From: Clarkia xantiana subsp. parviflora
Lineage: Eukaryota > Streptophyta > Magnoliopsida > Myrtales > Onagraceae
Assembly: GCA_036873135.1 (NCBI GenBank)
Contig: JAPTYO010000010.1
Coordinates: forward strand, 22,871,772 to 22,935,771
Length of the DNA: 64,000 nt
Reading direction: 5' to 3'
A program made the position numbers and the translations under genes. The notes under the pieces are model-generated. The model was not told the DNA's origin and ran no database searches. It was given only the letters and a program-made list of their open reading frames with translations. Shown here one piece after another: positions 56,363 through 64,000 of this stretch; positions within the stretch are counted from its first letter, which is position 1; every line of letters starts with the position of its first letter.

Positions 56363-57898
56363 CGTAGAAATTATACATTTTGACTGAAAGGCGGCATCAA
56401 GCAAAACTAGTAAAGAATTATGTAATATATGGTATAGCAGTTAAATGTTTCATCTATAAATAAGAGATTTTAGGTTTTTAATCATATTAAAGTTATAAGA
56501 ATAGAAAAATAAGTTGATTTGTGTGAATGATGATTTTTCTAAATCTAAAGAAAGTATATTAACTATTAAGATGTTATTTTTCTAATGAGACTCTTAAGAC
56601 ACTCGTAGAAAAAAAAAAAAAAAAAAAAAAAAAACTAGCAAAGAATCGCCATCTTGGAACATATATGATGAAGAAAAAAATATCTTACAAAAAAAAGAAG
56701 AATATCTGTATTAGGCCATATAAATGTTCAGAACAGCACAAAAAACTTCCAATTTTTTGCTTGATGTTTTTCCAAATTTCCAAAATACTTATAATAATAC
56801 ATAATAATAATAATAAATAAAATTAGCAAGCTTAATGTCGGTAGATTACATAGGGACATCATGTGACTCTTTATCCACAAAAGTTGACCCAAATTACCGA
56901 GCTTTCAAGCAATATCATTGATCTTACTACAAGATTTGGACATCCTCTGTTCTCTATTCAAGTTTTCCAAATTCCTCGATCCTTACAAGCAAAGAAAGAA
57001 CAAGTAGCAGAGATAGAGACATGAATCTCAAGGTACATTAAAGTATTTATAAGAATATGTTTGAATGTCTTTACTTATAAATTTGAATTTATAAAACAGT
57101 CAATTAAAGTTGTAATTTTATTTTTAACATGATATCACAATGTCATGTTCTATTACTGGTTGCGTCGTTTAAAAATTAAAACAAAAACTTCATATTAAAG
57201 GCCAAGGTGATCGAGTTAAAACTCATTATGTTTCACCTAAAGTTGGTCTAAACTGAGATAACCGGGTTGAAAACTCATAATATCGTCTCATGATAGTCAA
57301 GATCGAGTTGAAGTCAGATATTTGAACCAGAACTGGAAGGTGACTGAGTTGAAGCACATTATTATGTTTGACCAGAATTGGTTTAGGTTAAAATGATCGG
57401 GTTGAAAACTCATAATATCGACTTAATGATGGTCAAGACCGAATTGAAGTTCATTATATTAAACTTAGGATTGGGTTTAGGCTGAGATAGTCGGCTGAAA
57501 ACTCATAACCTAAGAACGGTAAAGTATGTATAAAAATGTATGAATACATTATTTATAGGACAATTAAACAAAAAAAAAGCATGCATTATTCTTAACTCAC
57601 GCAAATGGAAAACGGTGGGGAGTCTTTAACGCAAGGAATATAATCATCAATCACTTGGTCTCTCTCATTTCTTTAGCTTCTCTCGCTAAATAACATTTGA
57701 TTCCTCACTGCCTTTTCCTCTTTCTTTTCCCTTCTCCACCCTTCCATTGGTTCGCTTTACAAGGAGAAGAAGAAGTTACAGAGATCCATTCATTCACTGT
57801 ATAAATGCAGAGACCCCCGGCCTCATTATATAAAAATAAATCTCTGTAAAGTTTGAAACTTTAGCATTAGTTGAATCAAGAAGGCTCTGAAATTGGAA
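56363..57898. other. Intergenic DNA and 5' leader of the RABC gene
   Basis: Contains a run of about 28 A at 56607-56635. A diverged tandem repeat at about 57200-57500 carries gagttgaa, aaactcataat and gtcaagatcgagttgaag-type words in three copies. From about 57640 the sequence turns CT-rich, which is probably promoter and leader of the GTPase gene starting at 57899. No other gene is seen. Confidence 0.45.
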
Positions 57899-58274
57899 AT
57901 GGGTTCTTCTTCTGGGCAAGGAAGCAGCAATTATGAGTTGTCTTTCAAGATCCTACTCGTCGGAGATTCTGGGGTTGGTAAAAGCAGCCTCCTTGTCACC
58001 TTCATCTCTTCTGCCCTCCAAGATCTTCCCCTACCATTGGTACTCATACTCTCTTCTTTATTTCTCAGAATAATTGAGTCAAACTAGTTCAATTCTTGAA
58101 GCTGCCCACCCCAAGTGTAGTTCCATCTATGACGACCACATTCCAATTTATGAATCTTGATTGGGGATGATTAGTTAGTTGATAGTTGTAGCTTTTCTTT
58201 GTCTAATTCAGCTTAATGGTTCAGGTTTTAGGCATGTTTGTTGCTCATCTGTGATTTTACCAATTATTATATGT

Positions 58275-58655
58275 TAATAATAAGGGTTATGAACGTAAAA
58301 CATTTTCAACTACAGTTCCTGTTGTAAATTGATTTCCCATATTTAAAATGTTGATATTTATTGCCTCAACTATCAAAATGGTTTTAAAATTGGTGGAAAA
58401 AAAAACATATTTTTAAGTTAAGTACCAGATAAGTTTAAATAAACCATAATCAACAAATATGATATTTCGGGACCGTGAAAAATAACATATTTTGTGGATT
58501 AAAACAACACTTTTAACCCAAAACCAGTCGAAATATATGGAAATCAACCGATTTAATAGTTTCGATACCGAATATCAACATTTTAAATCTGGAACAACGA
58601 TTAACAATATAACATATAGTTAATACTATTTTTAGATTCTTAACCCTAATAATTA
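58275..58655. mobile_element. Small Mutator-like MITE in intron 1 of the RABC gene
   Basis: The element spans 58284-58646 (363 bp), starts GGGTTATGAACG and ends GATTCTTAACCC, with flanks TAATAATAA and TAATAATTA (9 bp, one mismatch). It shares atttaaaatgttgatatt and its inverse with the copies at 48281 and 59029. Confidence 0.82.
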
Positions 58656-59028
58656 AGTACAAGTAATAAGATTATACAGTGAATATCTTTTCTCTTTTGG
58701 ATCGGTACAGGTGTGGATTTCAAGATCAAACACCTCACAGTTGGTGGGAAGAAGCTGAAGCTTACTATTTGGGACACTGGTAACTGAAGCAACCTAAATT
58801 TTTGTTTGGTAGTTGTTTCTTCAAGAATCCAAGAATGTTTTTTTCTTTCTTTTTGCCAAAGTGATTGTTGACTGTCCTGCAAAAATAATATTTTGTCTAG
58901 ATTTCATTGTTCTTCATCTTCTTCAGTACAATGTGAACATGCATTAACTAGAACAACCCCTTAGTCCTTGCAATGAAGTATTGAGTAGTTGAAAATCGTT
59001 TTGCAATTTCGGTTGAAAAACAAACAAT

Positions 59029-59400
59029 GGTTAAGAACCTAAAAAAATCTCAAAATTATAGGTTGTGTTACTAATTTATGTCCCAGATTTAAAGTGTTGA
59101 TATTCGGTGTACCAATTATCAAATTTGTTACTTTTCACTTTTTTTGACTGGATTTTTGTGTTAAAATTGGCGTTCAAACCAACAAAAAGTACGTTGTTTT
59201 CCACTTTTTCGAAGTATCAGATATGTTGATCATTGTTTAGGCTTATTTGATGCTTAAAAAATATATTTTTGTTTTATCAATTTTAAGAGAAAAAAGTGGA
59301 AATCAACGAATCGGATGGTTGGGACACTGGATATCAACATTTTAAATAGAGACATTGTTAGCAATATGACATATAGTTGAGACTTTTTCTAAATTTTAAC
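59029..59400. mobile_element. Small Mutator-like MITE in intron 2 of the RABC gene
   Basis: Begins GGTTAAGAACCTAAAAAAAT and ends with the eroded inverse (ctaaattttaac). It shares tgtcccagatttaaa, gttgatattcggtg and the inverse block atatcaacattttaaat with the 48281 copy. A 9-bp duplication is no longer recognisable. Confidence 0.75.
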
Positions 59401-60279
59401 AAAAAGAAAAAAAAACAATCCATAGCAACTTCTTGATATAAAGAGGTTATCCCATTTATACATCAGTCATCATCTACCAACTTCTTGTTGGTATGTTTCT
59501 TTCTAGCTTTTTATCGAGTTTCACTGTTTAATTTGTTGCAGCTGGTCAAGAGAGGTTCCGAACCCTGACGAGCTCATACTACAGAAATGCTCAAGGAATC
59601 ATTCTTGGTATGATATAAATTTTTCGGTTACATTACGAGCATATATAAACTTAGAAACCCGAATTCATGAAAGCTTCGAAGAATGATATCATATGAAGTT
59701 ACTACGTCAAACTCTTTGTTTCGGTTTAGTGTACGATGTGACACGAAGAGAGACGTTCACAAACTTATCGGATGTATGGGCGAAGGAAGTGGAGCTCTAT
59801 TCGACTAACCAAGAGTGTGTAAAGATGCTCGTCGGGAACAAAGTTGATCGGGTTAGTAATTCCGTTTGCTTAGTTTCAAGCAAATGAAATGTGTCTAGTA
59901 TATGGTTACTTGAAGCACAAGGTAACGCAGACTGAACATGAAAAGAGTTGGTTCTTGTAGGATTCTGAAAAAGCCGTGAGCACAGAAGAGGGAGTCGCTC
60001 TTGCGAAAGAGCTCGGCAGTCTGTTTCTCGAATGTAGCGCAAAAACTAGGGCGAACGTAGAGCAGTGCTTTGAAGAACTTGCATTGAAGGTAATTCATCC
60101 ATCGACGTCTTATTTTGTTTGTTTTTCGTTCATAACCGATCATTTATTCATGTTTCTCAACCCAGATCATGGAGATTCCCAGTCTCCTACAGGAAGGATC
60201 TAATGTTAATAAGAAAAACAACATTATGAATCAAAAACAAGAACCGCAGCAACTTCCTCTTGGCGGCTGCTGCTCGTGA

Positions 60280-60678
60280 TAGAATTACCCGAGCTTCACA
60301 TTGTTCATCGACAAACGCAGCAACCCGAGCTAAATGTCTCAATCGCGTGTAAACACATGGATTGATTGTATATGATAATTCTTCTCTTCTTCCTTGGTGT
60401 TATCCAGTTCTACTGCAATCTCTATATTTAGAGTGAGTGCCTTAATTTGTACTAATAACATTGCTTGCGACCCAAGTTTCATACCACTAGTACACAAATT
60501 GCAATCCTTCAAGAAACAATTTACAGCAGCTTCAAACTGAATGTATGTTTTGCCTCCCTTGTTAAGTTTCAATCAAAAACTAGCAAAAAAAATACAAAGA
60601 ACAGTTGCAAAACCCGACTATGACCCGAAAACACGGTATGACTACCGAACTTTAAGGTACAATTACGATTTAAAGTTT
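60280..60678. other. Convergent intergenic gap between the RABC and ankyrin genes
   Basis: 399 bp between two stop codons facing each other. It presumably holds both 3' untranslated regions. No separate feature is visible. Confidence 0.6.
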
Positions 60679-62310
60679 CTATTGGCATGCCATTGCACTT
60701 GTAGCTGCATCAAGAAGTCCTTTTGCTTCAGAGTCTTGATCCGAAAGCTCCCCCGGGGTCTGACAAGAACGATAGCTAAGTCGAGTAGCTTTCTATAAAC
60801 CCGAATTAAGTAGAAATCATCATAAAAAACGTACCTTTCCATAAGTATTTCTCTTAGTCGGGTCAGCTCCAGAGGATAGCAATGCCCTTACAACGTCGAC
60901 ATGGTCGCCTCGGGCTGCATGGTGAAGTGGCTGAAGAACAAAATACATTTACCGAATAAAATACATTTAACGCACTACAGAACTAGAGATTAATTTCAGA
61001 GGTGAAACATCTCAACAGAAGATAATTATCCTTGTACTTACTGTATCTCCTTCTTCGTCTACAGTTTCTAACATCCTCCTTACACATTCTGAGTTGCTGG
61101 TTCGGCTCAAGAGCAGCTGGACAATATCGACATATCCTACACAAGAGAGGGTCCGGCAAACATATATTATAACGCTTTAAAATCCGAGTAAAGTTCAATT
61201 TTTTCATGATAAGAAAGTGGTGGATTACAACTATAAGAGCCCTACCACCAGCACATGCATCATGTAGAGCAACTGCACCATCTTCATCCTTAGCCTCGAT
61301 ATTAGCTCCTCTATCCAGTAATAACTATGCGATTACAAAAGCTTGATCACGTATAATTGGATGGGTGATTAAAAACGAACTAGCGTGTTATGCCTATAAA
61401 CGAACCTGCACACAAGATAAGTGGCCATAAAGGCAGGCTAGATGCAGAGCTGTATCACCATCTTCCACAGGTTCATCAATATTACCATTCAAGTTATCTG
61501 CAGACAAACAGCGGAGCACATATGTCTTAAGGGAACGTAAAACATGACTTTCGGTTTCAGGATAGGTCATCCGAAAACATGTCATTTATATAGCAGTTGT
61601 GGGAACTACAGAATTTCAACATGGATTCATTATACTTGCAAATAAAGGATAAACTCTACTTTGTATACTGTGTAGAGCATATCTATAAAAACAAAGCCAA
61701 TGTGACCATGCACGGGCGACTGTTTACCAAAAACACATGTCTCCGCTATTTCCTTTTACCAATCCGCCGAGTCTTTTATCAATCCAATAATGCTTAACTA
61801 TTGAACTCTATCAGGATGAGATGCAAATTTTCAAAGTTTTAGTAAGGGGACCCTTCAAAGTTTCAAGATTATCCATATTGTTCTTGCCCAAATCACTAAG
61901 TTAACTGATTTTTCATCAATACATCGATCAACAAGTAAGATTGAAATAAATGATATTACTGCAATCCTCACATTCCAAGGAAGATTGAAACAATTTGATC
62001 GAAAAAACTCCATAACAAGTCAATATGCCATGAACTTGCAATTTGTACTAAAATTTGCTGAATCATCATACTGTTAAGAGGCAAGGAAATAATCAATCAT
62101 GCAATAAAATCACCAAGAAGAGGTGAACAGACCTAGGGCAACGCGGAGAGCCTCGACGTCACCATGGTGGACGGCGGCAGAGAGCTCGAGTAGGTGGGGA
62201 GGAGTGTCGGAGTCGACATCGGCTATTGCTTCTTCAAAGAGACCGTAGTTCTGCTGTTCATCGTCATCTTCATCGTCGATCAGGCCGTTGCGTCTCCCGG
62301 GAACCGCCAT
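60679..62310 (-). CDS. Ankyrin-repeat protein, 206 residues
   Basis: Six coding exons on the minus strand: 62310-62133, 61497-61406, 61324-61246, 61136-61042, 60930-60835 and 60759-60679. All introns are GT-AG. The total is 621 nt. The N-terminus is acidic (GLIDDEDDDEQQN). Four to five ankyrin repeats follow: LLELSAAVHHGDVEALRVAL, DGDTALHLACLYGHLSCVQ, DGAVALHDACAGGYVDIVQL, and EGDTPLHHAARGDHVDVVRA. The tail ends LLDAATSAMACQ. Ankyrin repeats bind other proteins. No catalytic domain or membrane segment is present, so the partner and the role are unknown. The ATG at 62310 is chosen because the frame upstream is AT-rich and non-coding in style. It is convergent with the RABC gene. Confidence 0.93.
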
Positions 62311-64000
62311 CTTCGCTGAATTGTCTGCGCTGCTACCGTAGTAGGGATTAAGGGGAAATGCAAAAATACAGTGCTGAAGAAGACGGCTCATAATCACCTT
62401 CCTATTGTGCTTCATAAGCCCAATCTTTGATTCAAAATTCGGAGGGCCTGGCCCATACGTAGTACTGCATGGGTTTATAAACTTTAAAATGAAAAGTGTA
62501 TATAAGATAGACAAATTATGTCCGAAATAGTTTGTGTAATTTTAAGTATACAAATTGTAACTAGATCACAATTGACCTAACCCGGGTCGAGTTTAAGGTT
62601 TGGTCAGGCCATAATTAGGATTGTCTAGGTCAACAGTAGTGCTCGTCTAGTGGTTAAAAACGTTTTACTCACACATGATTCGGTTCCGATCTTTCATGTT
62701 CGAAACTTCTTGGGGAGTCACCTCTTGGTAACTAGATTAAAATATCAGGTCTCGTTAGTCCACATACTGTGTCAAGTATAATAGTAGGTGAGTAAATTTG
62801 GGCTTAACAGGTTGATTGCTTGACTCTACTAGGTTGTTAGTGGAGTTACGTTTACAAATCAGTGCATGTGCTGATTCTTGATGACGTCTGGTAGGAAAAA
62901 TCACAAACCTTGAGTATAAGAGTATGATCATTATGTAGCGGAATTAGTTTAATTAAGACATACTATATGTAGTAGAACTACGCTCTCTTTGAAGAATGTC
63001 TAGAGTGTAGGAACTGAATTTGGATCGATTCTTTTCTTGAAACTTTTAGTAAGATTAGAGTCATTCTTTAAGTTTGATCGGAAAAAACTACAAATCGTAA
63101 GTAAGAGAATACGAATATTATATAGTGGGATGGGTCTAAGTCAACAACGCTCTCTTTGAAGAAGATCTAGTTAGGGTCTAGGAACTGATTTGGATCGATA
63201 TTTTTTTTTTTGGAACTTTTTTAAACCTAGCGAGACTAGACTCTAGAGTCCTCTTTCAAGTCTCTCATCACTTCTCATAACAGAGACCGCTCCAATAGAG
63301 ACACTCTAACTTGTGACTTCCAGTTTTCTCGCTTCAGTTCTTCCAGTTTAAAAGAGTTCAAATTCAGTTTTCTCGCTTCAGTTCTTCCGGAATGGTCTGT
63401 AACCGGTCACGCCAAATATCGCATTATATGGGTAAAACTTCTGGTTTACCTCTATGCATCAGTAAACTTCTGGTTTACCGAGATATTTAATCAATTATGC
63501 CAATATTGGTGGTAAACTTCTGGTTTACCTGATATGTATTTCTTTCATAATCTGCAAGAGCTTTTTTTTTTTTTTTTTTTTTAATTTTGTAACAAGTTCC
63601 GCATGTTTTTATTTTATTCATCTTCATCTCAATAATGATTGCGGAGTATTCACATTTTATATAATAAAAAAAAATATGAAGTATATGAAAGCATATAAAT
63701 AACATTAAAAAAATGCATAAAGCGTAAATAAATAACTTCGTACAAATGCTCGATTTCATGATCTTCAGGATCATTTATGGCTCTCTTTTTTTTTTTTTGT
63801 GATCTTTATTATCCTTATTTGTAGTTCAATATCTTTAAGGATATTTTTTTTTTACATATCTCAAAATCTCTTAGGATATTCAGATCCATTTTCATCAAGA
63901 TCATTTATTCGAAATAATTCAGGATCTTTAGGATCTTTGTTCATAATTCAAAATCTATAGGGATTTTCAATCCCGTTAATTCATAGTCTCATATATTTAG
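62311..64000. other. Repeat-rich intergenic end of window
   Basis: No gene is supported. A possible tRNA-like SINE head lies at about 62638-62710 (gtctagtggttaaaaac, then ggttccgatctttc). A direct repeat of about 165 bp occurs at 62895-63060 and 63080-63240 (shared acgctctctttgaagaa and ttggatcgat). A 26-bp word ttttctcgcttcagttcttc occurs twice near 63322-63390. Three copies of a gtaaacttctggtttacc hairpin lie at 63431-63529. A poly-T run is at about 63561-63582, and ggatctttaggatc-like words lie at 63760-63960. Confidence 0.5.
63431..63529. repeat. Three copies of a GGTAAAC-ttctg-GTTTACC hairpin
   Basis: Copies at 63431-63450, 63461-63479 and 63511-63529, each able to form a 6-7 bp stem with a five-base ttctg loop. 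Loops and stems are conserved while the spacers differ. Confidence 0.85.

Larger units (their letters stand above)
57899..60279 (+). pseudogene. RABC2: RABC-type small GTPase gene with a one-base deletion in exon 1
   Basis: Six exons match a plant RABC (Rab18-like) GTPase: 57899-58039, 58711-58779, 59542-59607, 59730-59851, 59961-60089 and 60166-60279. Rab proteins are membrane-bound switches in vesicle traffic. Visible motifs: P-loop GDSGVGKSS in exon 1; switch II WDTAGQERF across exons 2-3; GNKVDR in exon 4; ECSAKT in exon 5; and a C-terminal CCS for prenylation. Exons 2-6 join in one frame with GT-AG introns. Exon 1 joins to exon 2 out of frame: the summed length is 641 nt, one short of a multiple of three. 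The break lies at cttcccctaccattg, where the family has the switch I Pro-Thr-Ile-Gly. Either the gene is a recent pseudogene or the C-run carries a sequencing error. The rest shows no decay, so an error is quite likely. Confidence 0.9.

Noticed and set aside
62638..62710. A tRNA gene
   Set aside because: A- and B-box-like words are present but the sequence cannot form acceptor and anticodon arms by inspection; at most a SINE head.

Overview
The window is nuclear DNA of a flowering plant, most likely a eudicot. It is AT-rich. Its genes are split by short GT-AG introns, and it carries a plant ribosomal protein gene, a family 1 (UGT) glycosyltransferase, a plant-type RABC small GTPase and a PHD/GNAT protein. 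About half of it is transposon-derived. The species cannot be named from the sequence alone.

Layout. 1-4.9 kb: AT-rich intergenic DNA with the 3' tail of a Ty1/copia pol gene and weak pseudo-exons. 4.9-15.9 kb: a complete, very young Ty3/gypsy (Tat-type) LTR retrotransposon in minus orientation, with 650-bp LTRs differing at one position and a 5-bp target duplication. It carries a gag-pol gene with one premature stop and, on the opposite strand, an intact four-exon antisense gene of 833 codons. 17.2-18.8 kb (-): RPL24. 19-26 kb: copia LTRs, a Mutator-like element and a broken unknown coding remnant. 26-31 kb: a TIR element, an unprocessed eIF(iso)4G pseudogene on the minus strand and a solo copia LTR. 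31.8-37.3 kb: decayed gypsy elements. 38-41.9 kb: a nested repeat island with a possible Helitron, a 0.5-kb palindrome and a Tourist-like MITE.

42-62.5 kb is the gene-rich part. It holds a 21-exon PHD-finger/GNAT chromatin-type gene (+), a single-exon UGT73-like glycosyltransferase (-), a decayed gypsy pol (-), a RABC-type GTPase gene (+) with a one-base deletion in the switch I region, and a convergent six-exon ankyrin-repeat gene (-). Several introns carry copies of one small Mutator-like MITE family. The last 1.5 kb is repeat-rich and shows no gene.

The host genes are unrelated housekeeping or specialised genes and do not form a pathway. The most notable unit is the young retrotransposon with its spliced antisense gene, a genuine two-strand transcription unit.
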